From assembly GCA_934434555.1 (NCBI GenBank), contig CAKRZX010000018.1, forward strand, positions 1 through 50,207: 50,207 bases of DNA, given 5' to 3'. Source of the DNA: an uncultured Clostridia bacterium. GTDB taxonomy: Bacteria > Bacillota > Clostridia > Christensenellales > QALW01. Both the position numbers and the translations under genes were made by a program. Positions 8,301-16,300 of the stretch are shown piece after piece. Position 1 is the first letter of the stretch. Every line of letters begins with the position of its first letter. The notes beneath the pieces were generated by a model that was not told the origin of the DNA, searched no databases, and worked only from the letters and a program-made list of their open reading frames with translations.

Positions 8301-8508
8301 GGGGAATAATATCCTTTATAACACGGGTGAGAATATGCCCGATGTGGGGCTTTCCGTTTGCAGTGGGCGGACCGTCATAAAACGTAAACTCAGGCTTGCC
8401 CTCATTCCTGTCGGTACTTTTCTTAAATACGTCGTTTTCCTCCCAAAAAGAGAGAACTTCTTTTTCCCGGTCGCAGAAGTTAAGACCGGCATCAACTTTC
8501 TTGTACAT
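5395..8508 (-). CDS. ileS: Isoleucyl-tRNA synthetase
   Basis: 1037 residues from the ATG at 8508, which has GGAGG seven bases upstream; a longer in-frame start at 8580 would place the T-box terminator inside the gene. It charges tRNA-Ile with isoleucine in the cytoplasm. Seen: PPTANGKPHIGH with HIGH at 55-58, GWDTHGLPVELEVEKQLG, editing domain in the middle, KMSKH at 589-593, and the anticodon-binding region afterwards (DEFVDELSNWYVRRGRERYW). The length and GLPVELEVEK wording fit the eukaryote-like type 2 IleS, the group in which mupirocin-insensitive enzymes occur; whether this one is insensitive cannot be judged from sequence. First gene of a minus-strand operon with a methyltransferase and a pseudouridine synthase, controlled by a T-box. 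Confidence 0.98.
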   Translation of the reverse strand: MYKKVDAGLNFCDREKEVLSFWEENDVFKKSTDRNEGKPEFTFYDGPPTANGKPHIGHILTRVIKDIIPRYRTMKGYHVVRKAGWDTHGLPVELEVEKQLGISGKPQIEDFGIEPFIQRCKESVWKYKGEWEKMSDRVGYWADMEHPYITYDNDYIESEWWALKTISDKGLLYKGHKVVPYCPRCGTALSSHEVAQGYKDVKETSVFVSFKVKGEENVYLLAWTTTPWTLPSNVALCVNAGEDYSFVKCDGRIYICATALVESALGENLETVKTVKGSDLCGMDYEPLFDFAKPKKRAYYVVADNYVTLDAGSGIVHIAPAFGEDDARVGRENDLPFVQLINSQGCFVEEATPYAGMFIKDADKVIIKDLEKEGKLVRAVEFTHSYPFCWRCDTPLIYYARATWFIKMTAVKEQLIKNNRSINWIPESIKEGRMGNFLENVIDWGLSRERYWGTPLPVWECECGHTHTVGSRKELASLTGCSEDIELHKPFLDPLTIKCPKCGRDMHRAPEVIDCWFDSGSMPFAQLHYPFENKDKFEKLFPADFISEAVDQTRGWFYTLLAISTLLFGRAPFKNCIVLGHVNDKDGIKMSKHKGNVVDPWSVLDKQGADAVRWYFYTGSSPWLPSRFYAEAVSEAQRKYMGTLWNTYAFYVMYAEIDKFDPTKYTLDYSKLSVMDKWILSRLQTLIRFVDDGLANYRITETARALNDFVDELSNWYVRRGRERYWGSEMTQDKINAYMTLYTVLETVAKLTAPYTPFMAEEIYRNIVCSVDKNAPLSVHLCDFPVANADWIDAKLEEDMESLLKIVALGRACRNDANIKNRQPLSTLFVSGAAPLDEMFLKEIEDELNVKDVKFTDDSSEFITYTFKPQLRTVGPKYGKLVGAIGKTLAASNGSALYSELTKNGQITLNANGTEVVLTEDDLLITPANKSGFTAQSDGGVTVVLDNNLTDALVREGYMRELVSKLQTMRKESGFEVTDHINVTVSADGALKDVIESFKDEIASNCLADSITVGDAKENSKEWDINGLKCVISMEKN

Positions 8509-8523
8509 AAAAACCTCCATACA

Positions 8524-8561
8524 AAAAATAAACCCCGTGCATTCAGGAAAAAAGCACAGGG
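8524..8561 (-). terminator. T-box regulated terminator before ileS
   Basis: CCCTGTGC (8561-8554) pairs with GCACGGGG (8540-8533), loop of 13 bases, followed by TTTATTTTTT. It ends 16 bases before the ileS ATG and overlaps the antiterminator arm. Confidence 0.88.
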
Positions 8562-8725
8562 CAAAACCGCTAAATGACACGTACCATCATACGTTGCCCC
8601 GTAATGTGAAGCAGACATCAAAGGCTACATTGTCGCCTTTGCCCCTGACGGGTGATACCTTTTACCCTCTGCTGTGCGCTTGCACCGAAAATGCGCACTC
8701 TCTGAAAAACAGGATTGATAAAAGA
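8524..8725 (-). promoter_or_regulatory. T-box riboswitch, isoleucine specifier
   Basis: Minus-strand leader of ileS. A Stem I-like segment with GTGCGC/GCGCAC is followed by GGTATCACCC, where ATC (8656-8654) fits as the specifier codon for isoleucine. Further on ATGATGGTAC (8590-8581) matches the T-box core, with TGGT able to pair with the free CCA end of tRNA. GGGCAA (8599-8594) can pair with TTGCCC (8564-8559) to form an antiterminator, while the same bases take part in the terminator CCCTGTGC/GCACGGGG (8561-8533) with a T run. Uncharged tRNA-Ile would thus switch ileS on. Confidence 0.9.
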
Positions 8726-8759
8726 CGCGTCCCGATAAGCGGGTTTTTTCTTTGCTATT

Positions 8760-8788
8760 ATTATATATAACACCGCGTTTTTTGTAAA
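8760..8788 (-). promoter_or_regulatory. Promoter of the ileS operon
   Basis: Minus strand TTTACA (8788-8783), 17 bp, TATAAT (8765-8760). Predicted start near 8753, giving a leader of about 245 bases that holds the T-box. A small hairpin, CCCGCTTATCGGG, lies at the very start of the leader (8743-8731). Confidence 0.8.
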
Positions 8789-8835
8789 GCGGAATTTTTT
8801 AATTTTTCACAACATACAATTCAGCGGTGAAGATT

Positions 8836-9855
8836 ATGAAAACGTTTTTCAGGGCGCTTTTGAGCGTAATATTGATTCTTACGGTTATAATTCTGCCGCA
8901 AAAACTGTATTCGCGGCTTAATGAAGACGAACTCTTAAACGAAATGTACCGCCGGCGTGAGGCATATTACTACGGCGTAATAAACCTTTGGCAGGTGGAT
9001 TCCTTTGAGGGCGGAACGGGAAGCAGAACAAACTGGCTTAAAAGTATTGTCGGCGGGTTTGAAAAGAAGCACAACGGCGTGTATGTGAACGTTGAAAGCG
9101 TTACGCCGGAAATTGCGCAAAGCCTTATTTCGTCGGGGCAGAAAAAGCCGGATATAATCTCTTTCGGGGTAGGTACGGGAATAAGCGAAAAAGACTTATC
9201 ACCCGTAAAGGCAGATTTAACGGCTCTGCATAAAAGTTTACAGAAAGTTACGTTCCTTTCGGCGGTGCCATGGTGTATGGGTGCCTATGTAATGACAGGC
9301 GATGGCGAAAAGGACGTTTGGGGAACGGACGGAAAAATTGTATCAAACAAAAAAGGTGAAAAGAAAATCTATTCGGTGGGACTTGCGGAAAAGGCGGGTT
9401 ACGGTGCGGAAACGGCATTAAAAAGCTTTTGCGAAAACGACTTTTCGGGTGAACTTTCCTTAATAAAGGGAAACGGACAGGAAATGTTTGAAATGTACAA
9501 TTATTCACAGAAAACAAACCGATATATAGGAACGCAGAGGGATTTATACAGAATGCTTTCGGCGCAAAAGCGGGATAAGGCGCGAGGGGGAGCGGTTACG
9601 TATATCGATACGTATTCCGATTTGTTTCAGTATATCGGCGCAATCAATCAGGAAAACGAAAAGAAAGACAACGTAATGCAGGACTTTATTTCATATCTTT
9701 TAAGCGAAGAGGTGCAGTCGAAGCTGGGAAGCGTGGGAATGTTCCCGGTAAACGTAAACGCCGCGCCGGAATACGAATCGCCGGATATGCAGGCGGTATG
9801 GGAAAAGATAAAAATTTCTGATTTCAAAAGTGAAACCGAAGTATTCAAAAAGTAA
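8836..9855 (+). CDS. Extracellular solute-binding protein-like, membrane anchored
   Basis: 339 residues from the ATG at 8836 (GGTGA five bases before it); a GTG at 8827 is possible. Residues 4-24 are a hydrophobic N-terminal segment with no lipobox Cys, so the protein is either anchored by an uncleaved helix or secreted. The rest resembles the UgpB/MalE type of binding protein: INLWQVDSFEGGTGSR near the start, FEKKHNGVYVNVESV, PDIISFGVG, and a C-terminal FISYLLSEEVQSKLGSVGMFPVN segment common in carbohydrate-binding proteins. No permease or ATPase genes are nearby, so it is an orphan; it could feed a distant transporter or act as a sensor. It is transcribed away from ileS. Confidence 0.72.
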   Translation: MKTFFRALLSVILILTVIILPQKLYSRLNEDELLNEMYRRREAYYYGVINLWQVDSFEGGTGSRTNWLKSIVGGFEKKHNGVYVNVESVTPEIAQSLISSGQKKPDIISFGVGTGISEKDLSPVKADLTALHKSLQKVTFLSAVPWCMGAYVMTGDGEKDVWGTDGKIVSNKKGEKKIYSVGLAEKAGYGAETALKSFCENDFSGELSLIKGNGQEMFEMYNYSQKTNRYIGTQRDLYRMLSAQKRDKARGGAVTYIDTYSDLFQYIGAINQENEKKDNVMQDFISYLLSEEVQSKLGSVGMFPVNVNAAPEYESPDMQAVWEKIKISDFKSETEVFKK

Positions 9856-9884
9856 TTGAAAAATTTGCGGGTTTGTTGTATAAT
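9856..9884 (+). promoter_or_regulatory. Promoter of the murB-to-dnaE operon
   Basis: TTGAAA (9856-9861), 17 bp, TATAAT (9879-9884), right after the stop of the preceding gene and 30 bases before the murB ATG. murB, PHP, rapZ, whiA and dnaE follow with gaps of 0 to 16 bases or overlaps, so this promoter probably serves them all. Confidence 0.8.
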
Positions 9885-9913
9885 AAATCGGAGTATGTAT
9901 AAGGGGGATAAGT

Positions 9914-10822
9914 ATGTCCGTTAATAAAATTAAGGATTGTTTCACCCGTGAGGGGTTTGAATGTATATTTGACGCACCTATGGATAAATTCACTACGCTT
10001 AAAATCGGCGGAAAAGCCGATGTAATGGTTATGCCCGCAAGCGTTGACGAACTTAAAAAGATAATTTCGCTGACGCGGGAAAACGATGTTCCCGTATGTT
10101 TTATGGGAAACGGTTCAAACTTACTTGTGTCGGATAAGGGAATACGGGGCGTTGTTGTGCGGCTCGGTTCAAATATGGCGTCAACAAGAGTTTCGGGAAA
10201 CGAAATTTACGCAGAGAGCGGAATAAGTCTTTCGCGCCTTGCCACCGTTGCCTGTGAACATTCGCTTACCGGTTTTGAGTTTGCGTCGGGTATACCCGGA
10301 ACTTTGGGCGGCGGTATAGTTATGAACGCGGGAGCGTACAAAGGTGAACTTAAAGACGTTGTGGAAGAAGTCACCGCGCTTCTGCCGGGAGGCGAAACAA
10401 AAACGTTTTCAGCCGACGAACTTGATTTTTCGTACCGCCACAGCGTTTTTACCGACAGCGATATGATTGTGCTTTCGGCAAAAATCCGCCTTGAAAAGGG
10501 CGACAGGGAAGAGATAGGTGCGAAAATAAACGAACTTAACAAAAAGCGCAGAACGACCCAGCCCCTTGAATACCCCAGCGCAGGAAGTGCATTTAAGCGC
10601 CCCGCAAACGGTTACGCCGCGGCAATGATTGATGCCTGCGGGCTGAAAGGCTTTGCCGTAGGAGGGGCACAGGTATCGGAAAAACACGCCGGCTTTGTAA
10701 TAAACAGGGGCGGGGCAACGGCAGAAGACATGCTTACGCTTCTTGCATATGTAAGGCAGACGGTTAAGGAAAAGTGCGATACGCTGCTTGAACCGGAAAT
10801 AGTTATTATCGGGGAAAAATAA
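9914..10822 (+). CDS. murB: UDP-N-acetylenolpyruvoylglucosamine reductase
   Basis: 302 residues. It reduces UDP-GlcNAc-enolpyruvate to UDP-MurNAc with NADPH and FAD, the second committed step of peptidoglycan precursor synthesis in the cytoplasm. Seen: the FAD-binding block GNGSNLLVSDKGIRG (about 62-76), SGIPGTLGGGIVMNAGAY, the SYRHSVF segment, the catalytic Ser in SAGSAFKRP and the C-terminal catalytic Glu in LLEPEIVIIG. Length and loop structure fit the type II enzymes of Firmicutes. The ribosome binding site AAGGGGG precedes ATG. First gene of the murB-PHP-rapZ-whiA-dnaE operon. Confidence 0.98.
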   Translation: MSVNKIKDCFTREGFECIFDAPMDKFTTLKIGGKADVMVMPASVDELKKIISLTRENDVPVCFMGNGSNLLVSDKGIRGVVVRLGSNMASTRVSGNEIYAESGISLSRLATVACEHSLTGFEFASGIPGTLGGGIVMNAGAYKGELKDVVEEVTALLPGGETKTFSADELDFSYRHSVFTDSDMIVLSAKIRLEKGDREEIGAKINELNKKRRTTQPLEYPSAGSAFKRPANGYAAAMIDACGLKGFAVGGAQVSEKHAGFVINRGGATAEDMLTLLAYVRQTVKEKCDTLLEPEIVIIGEK

Positions 10823-11578
10823 TTGATAACAGGAGATTTTCACACACACGGCAGTTTCAGCCACGGTCACGGCAGTGCCATGGAAAACGCCCGTGTTGCC
10901 CATGAAAAGGGACTTAAAAGCATAGCGATTACCGAACACGGTATGAATATACTTGTGGGCGGTCTGCGGGAAAGAGAGTTTGCGCTTTTTAAGAAAGAAA
11001 TAGCAGAGGCGCAGGCGGCTTATCCCGATGTAAGAATATATTACGGCATTGAGGCGGATATAATTTCGCCTGACGGGGAAATAGATATACCCGAAAGATT
11101 CAAAGACGAATTTGAGATTGTTCTTTTAGGTATGCACTATTTTGTGTGGGGCTCTAAATTTATGAACGTACAGCGCATAGTTTGGCGCAATTTCTTCCGC
11201 CGATTCATTAAAAACAGGAGCAAACTGAGGGAAATAAACACGGTCGCCCTTGTGAACGCAGTGCACAGGTACAGGATTGATGCCCTGTCCCATTTGGGGA
11301 CAAGCATGCCGGATTTTGATATTGTCCGCGTGGCAAAGGCGTGCGAAGAAACCGATACGTGCATAGAGATAAACAACAAGCACTGCTCTTTAAGCGAGGA
11401 ACAGTTAAAGTATCTTGCAACCACGAACTGCAAGTATCTTGTAGGTTCGGATGCTCACGAACCCGAAAAGGTGGGCGACGTTGACGAAATGCTGAGCAAG
11501 GCGCTTAATGCGGGTATTGATATAAAAAATATCCTAAACGCAGGCGGAACGTATATTCCAAAGCGGTTAAGAACGTAA
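10823..11578 (+). CDS. PHP-domain phosphoesterase
   Basis: 251 residues, starting with TTG directly after the murB stop (GGGG eight bases upstream); no ATG exists near the conserved N-terminus. The PHP metal site is visible: DFHTHGSFSHGHG near the start, AITEHGMN, a central GIEADI, LSHLGT and near the end VGSDAHEPEKVGD. This is the YcdX-like PHP hydrolase type. The phosphate substrate is unknown; the gene is commonly found next to murB and rapZ in Clostridia, which suggests a link with cell wall or nucleotide sugar metabolism, but that is context only. The same fold appears as the N-terminal domain of DnaE two genes downstream. Confidence 0.88.
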   Translation: MITGDFHTHGSFSHGHGSAMENARVAHEKGLKSIAITEHGMNILVGGLREREFALFKKEIAEAQAAYPDVRIYYGIEADIISPDGEIDIPERFKDEFEIVLLGMHYFVWGSKFMNVQRIVWRNFFRRFIKNRSKLREINTVALVNAVHRYRIDALSHLGTSMPDFDIVRVAKACEETDTCIEINNKHCSLSEEQLKYLATTNCKYLVGSDAHEPEKVGDVDEMLSKALNAGIDIKNILNAGGTYIPKRLRT

Positions 11579-11594
11579 ACAGGAGGAGAAGAAA

Positions 11595-12479
11595 ATGAAA
11601 TTTGTTATTGTAACGGGACTTTCGGGAGCGGGTAAGACGACGGCGCTTAAAATGCTTGAAAATATGGGCTTTTTCTGCGTGGACAATCTGCCAAGCATAC
11701 TTTTGACCAAGTTTGCCGACCTGTGCTTTCAGGGCAATAACGAATTTACCAAGGTTGCCGTGGGAATAGACGCCCGCGGACGCCAGTTCTTTTCCGCCCT
11801 TGAAGACGCTCTTGACTATATGGACAAGGCTCAGTACAACGTGGATATAATCTTTATGTCCTGTGATACCGACGAACTTGTAAAGCGCTATAATTTTACG
11901 CGTCACGTACATCCCCTTGCCGAAGAGGGTACGATTCTTGAATGTATAGAAAAAGAAATAGGAATAATGAAACATATCCGTGAAAGAGCAAGTTATTTGA
12001 TTGACACCACGAATATGAATTCAAAAGGCATAAAAACGGCGCTTGAAAAACTCTACGGCGAGGGTGACACCGGCACCGTACGCACATATGTTTCGTCATT
12101 CGGCTTTAAGCGTGGAATACCTCTTGATGCGGATTTTATCTTTGACGCCAGATTTTTGCCCAATCCGTACAATGTTACGGAACTCCGTTCGCATTCGGGG
12201 CTTGAACAGTGTGTAAAAGACTATCTGTTTTCGTTTGACGATTTCAAAAAAACGCTTGATATGATTGTTGCGCAGTTAAAGTATATTATTCCGCAGTACA
12301 GTAATTCAGGCAAAAAGGAACTTTCGTTCTTTGTGGGCTGCACGGGAGGATATCACCGCTCCGTGGCTCTTGCCGACGAAGTTACAAAGGCGCTTAATAA
12401 GTGCGGTTTCGACGTTATCTGCGAACACAGGGATATTGATTTAGAGGGCGAAAAATGGAAAAGTCCTACTCAGCACTGA
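11595..12479 (+). CDS. rapZ: RNase adapter / nucleotide-binding protein RapZ (YvcJ)
   Basis: 294 residues. P-loop GLSGAGKT at residues 8-15, DTTNM in the middle, and the C-terminal CTGGYHRSVALAD block, all typical of the RapZ/YvcJ family. In enterobacteria RapZ steers RNase E to the GlmZ sRNA and thereby controls glucosamine-6-phosphate synthesis; in Firmicutes YvcJ is a GTPase/ATPase of less certain role. AGGAGG precedes ATG. The last 25 bases overlap whiA; the C-terminal residues after HRDI are therefore shaped by the overlap. The usual partner yvcK, normally placed between rapZ and whiA, is absent. Confidence 0.97.
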   Translation: MKFVIVTGLSGAGKTTALKMLENMGFFCVDNLPSILLTKFADLCFQGNNEFTKVAVGIDARGRQFFSALEDALDYMDKAQYNVDIIFMSCDTDELVKRYNFTRHVHPLAEEGTILECIEKEIGIMKHIRERASYLIDTTNMNSKGIKTALEKLYGEGDTGTVRTYVSSFGFKRGIPLDADFIFDARFLPNPYNVTELRSHSGLEQCVKDYLFSFDDFKKTLDMIVAQLKYIIPQYSNSGKKELSFFVGCTGGYHRSVALADEVTKALNKCGFDVICEHRDIDLEGEKWKSPTQH

Positions 12480-13378
12480 CAAGAAAAGAGCTTGTAAAAG
12501 TAAAACCGTCAAATAAAAAACAGGCGCTTGCCGAACTTGCGGCGATAGCGCTTTCTGCGGGCAATATTCATTTCGGGAAAAACAGGTTTTTGCTTGAAAT
12601 ATCAAGCGAAACCGAGGAAGTTGCCGTTCGCACGGCGTTTTTGATAAAAATGCTGTATTCTGTCGAATCGGAAATCAGGGCGAAAGAGAAAACACAGCCC
12701 AAAAAGCACACCTGTTTCTCTCTTGAAGTTTCTCCCGCAAAACAAGAGGGAAAATTGCTTTTTGATATGGGCTTGCTTTCGGGAACGCCCGAAAATTACA
12801 GTTTTGCGGAAGTGAAAAAAGAAATTTTTGACGGCTGCTTTGAAGCGGTTTTAAGGGGGACGTTTTTAGGCTGCGGCGTGCTTTGTGACCCGAACAAGGA
12901 ATATCGCCTTGAATTTGTTATTTCAAACGACTTTCTTGCCAAAACGGTATTTGAGGGGCTTGAACAGGCAAATATAGGCGCAAAACTTATGGTGCGCAGC
13001 GAACGCAACGTGGTATATATAAAGCGTATGGAAAATATTTCAGACGTGCTTATTCTTGCGGGCGCCACGGGCGTTATGATGGAAATAGAAAACGTGCGGG
13101 TTTATAAGGAAGTAAAAAATTCTCTTAACCGCACGGGCAACTGCTTTGTGGGCAATATGGGCAAAACGCTTAATGCCGCGCAAAAACAGGCTGATGACAT
13201 AAAGATAATTTTAAGTGCAAAAGTACCGCTTTCGGATGCGCTCAGAGAAGCCGCGGAACTCAGGCTTGAAAATCCGGACGCGTCATTAAAGCAACTTGAA
13301 GAGATAAGCGGCATAAGCAAGTCGGCGCTTAACAAGCGTTATATAAAAATAAGAGAATTAAGGGAAGAAATCAGGTAA
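12455..13378 (+). CDS. whiA: DNA-binding protein WhiA
   Basis: 307 residues. N-terminal part with the degenerate LAGLIDADG-type fold (GTFLGCGVLCDPNKEYRLEF) and a C-terminal helix-turn-helix (LEEISGISKSALNKRY). In Bacillus WhiA affects cell division and chromosome segregation; in Streptomyces it is a sporulation regulator. The start at 12455 is supported by GAGGG upstream and by the family-like N-terminus (RKELVKVKPSNKKQALAEL). It overlaps rapZ by 25 bases and its TAA overlaps the dnaE ATG (TAATG), so all three are translationally coupled. Confidence 0.96.
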   Translation: MEKSYSALTRKELVKVKPSNKKQALAELAAIALSAGNIHFGKNRFLLEISSETEEVAVRTAFLIKMLYSVESEIRAKEKTQPKKHTCFSLEVSPAKQEGKLLFDMGLLSGTPENYSFAEVKKEIFDGCFEAVLRGTFLGCGVLCDPNKEYRLEFVISNDFLAKTVFEGLEQANIGAKLMVRSERNVVYIKRMENISDVLILAGATGVMMEIENVRVYKEVKNSLNRTGNCFVGNMGKTLNAAQKQADDIKIILSAKVPLSDALREAAELRLENPDASLKQLEEISGISKSALNKRYIKIRELREEIR

Positions 13379-16300
13379 TGGGATTCGTACATCTTCATAC
13401 ACATACCGAATACAGTCTGCTTGACGGGGTGTCGAGAATCGACGACCTGGTGCTTGCGTGCAAAAATGCGGGTATGGACGCGCTGGCAATAACCGACCAC
13501 GGCGTAATGTACGGTGCGGTTGAATTCTATAAAACCTGCAAAAAATACGGAGTAAAGCCGATTATAGGCTGCGAGGTCTATGTTGCGCCCAGAAGCCGTT
13601 TCAATAAAGAGGGCAAAGCCGATAAAGAATACGCCCACCTTATCCTGCTTGCAAAAAACGAAGAGGGATATCGTAACTTAATCAAACTTGTGTCTTTGGG
13701 CTTTACCGAGGGCTATTACTATAAACCCCGTATTGATTATGATTTATTGCAGGAACATTCCGCCGGGCTCATATGCCTTTCGGCGTGCCTTGCGGGTGAT
13801 ATACCCCAGCATCTGCTTTCGGGAAATTACGAGGGTGCGGTGAACCTTGCCAACCGCCTTAAAGATATGTTCCCCGGTGACTTTTATATAGAATTGCAGG
13901 ACCACGGGATCCGCGAACAGCGGGAGATTCTGCCCTTGCTTATCAAACTTGCCCGCGAACTCAATCTGCCGCTTGTGGCTACAAACGATATCCACTACGT
14001 GCATAAAGAGGACGCGGAAATGCATGATGTTCTTCTGTGCATTCAGACGGGCAAGACACTTGATGCGCCCGACAGAATGCGTTTTCAGACGGAGGAGTTC
14101 TACTTAAAAACCGAGGAAGAAATGCTCGGTGTGTTTTCAAATATTCCCGAGGCTGTGGAAAACACCGTGTCCGTGGCGGAAAAATGCAGTTTTGATTTTG
14201 AATTCGGTAATATTCACATACCTTATTATCAGGTGCCAGATAATCTTACCGCGGCGGAATATCTTTATAAACTGGGAACGGAAGGACTTAAAAAGAAATA
14301 TCCACAGGTTACCGAGGTGATATCCGAACGCTTTGAATATGAATTTGATATGATAAAGCGTATGGGATATGTGGAATACTATCTCATAGTGTGGGATTAT
14401 ATCAATTTTGCCCGCAGTGCCGATATAGTTGTGGGACCGGGGCGCGGAAGCGGTGCGGGAAGCCTTGTTGCATACGCAATAGGCATAACGAACATCGACC
14501 CGCTTAAATACAACCTGCTGTTTGAACGTTTTCTGAACCCCGAACGCGTAAGTATGCCCGATTTTGACGTGGATTTCTGCTTTGAGCGCAGGGGCGAGGT
14601 TATTGAATATGTTAAGCGCCGCTACGGCGAGGACCACGTGGCACAGATTGTTACATTCGGTACGATGAAAGCCCGCGCGGTTATCCGTGACGTGGGCAGA
14701 GTAATGAATATTCCCTATGCGGAAGTGGATAAAATAGCCAAGATGATTCCGCGGGAACTTAACGTTACGATTGACCGCGCACTTGAAGTGAATCCCGAAC
14801 TCAGGGAAGCCTGTGAGGATGAAACGGTAAAGAAACTTATTTCTTTTGCAAAGAAACTTGAAGGGCTGCCGAGAAATTCGTCAACCCACGCCGCGGGCGT
14901 CGTTATATCGAAAAATCCCGTAGATACCTATGTACCCCTTTGCGTAAACGGCGAAATGACCGCAACCCAATACGTGGCAAAGTATCTTGAACAACTGGGA
15001 TTGCTGAAAATGGACTTTTTAGGTTTGCGCACACTTACGGTTATTAGGGATACTCTTGATTTTGTAAAAGCGGCGACAGGCGAAAAGCCGGATTTACAGA
15101 ACATCGGATTTGACGACGCGGAAGTATATAAAATGATAGGCTCCGGCGACTGCGACGGTGTTTTCCAGCTTGAAAGCAACGGTATGCGTTCATTTATGAA
15201 GGAACTTAAACCCACCTGCTTTGAAGATATAGTGGCGGGAATTGCTTTGTACCGACCCGGACCGATGGACAGCATACCCAAGTATATTTTCGGTAAAGCC
15301 AATCCCGACAAGGTGGAATATCAGCACCCTGTAATGCGCAAAACCCTTGAAGTTACCTACGGCTGTATGGTTTATCAGGAACAGGTTATGCAGATTGTGC
15401 GGGATGTTGCAGGCTACTCTTTGGGCAGAAGCGACATAATGCGCCGCGCAATGAGCAAAAAGGATAAGCAGGCTATGGAGACCGAACGGCAGGTTTTCGT
15501 TTACGGGCTTGAAGAAAACGGCAAAGTTACGGTAGAGGGCGCAATCAGGCGCGGAATAGATGAACAGACCGCCATTGCGATTTTTGACAAAATTGCGGTG
15601 TTTGCCCAGTACGCGTTTAATAAATCCCACGCCGCGGCATATGCGGTTGTGGCATATCAAACGGCGTATCTCAAACACTACCACACCATAGAATTTATGG
15701 CGGCTATGCTGAACAGCCTTCTCGGCGATGAAACAAAAACCGCGAAATATATAGGATATCTTAAAGAGCACGGAGTGGAAGTTCTTCCGCCGGACATAAA
15801 CGAAAGTCTTTCGGGCTTTTCACCGGTAAAGGGCAAAAAGGCAGTCAGGTTTGGGCTGAGCGCAGTTAAAAACGTAGGAATTTCCGGCGTAAAATCCATT
15901 GTGCAAGAGCGCGAAAAGAACGGCAAATTCACGTCACTTGACGATTTCGCCGCCCGAACCGCGGCAATGGGCGATGTTAATAAGCGAATGGTTGAAAGCC
16001 TTATAAAATCCGGCGCATTTGACTTTTGCGGTTTTTCGAGAAGAAGCCTTATCAAGGTGTTTGAAACCGTTCTTGACAGCGCCGCCGACAGAAGTAAGAA
16101 TACCCTTGCGGGTCAGTTTTCGCTTTTTGACGATAATGCTGACCTTAACATCGGCTCGGCAACGGTTATAAAGGAAATAGGTGAGTTCCCGAGATTGCAG
16201 TTTTTGAGCATTGAAAAGGAAATGCTGGGCGCATATTTAAGCGGACACCCTCTTGAAAGATACAAAACGGGTGCAAAAAACGCGGGATTTGACCTTTCGA

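Noticed and set aside
8509..8580. N-terminal extension of ileS from ATG 8580
   Set aside because: It would be translated through the T-box terminator; the ATG at 8508 has GGAGG at the right distance.
8731..8750. CCCG/CGGG hairpin plus six T as a plus-strand terminator
   Set aside because: No plus-strand gene ends before it; more likely a small hairpin at the start of the ileS leader.
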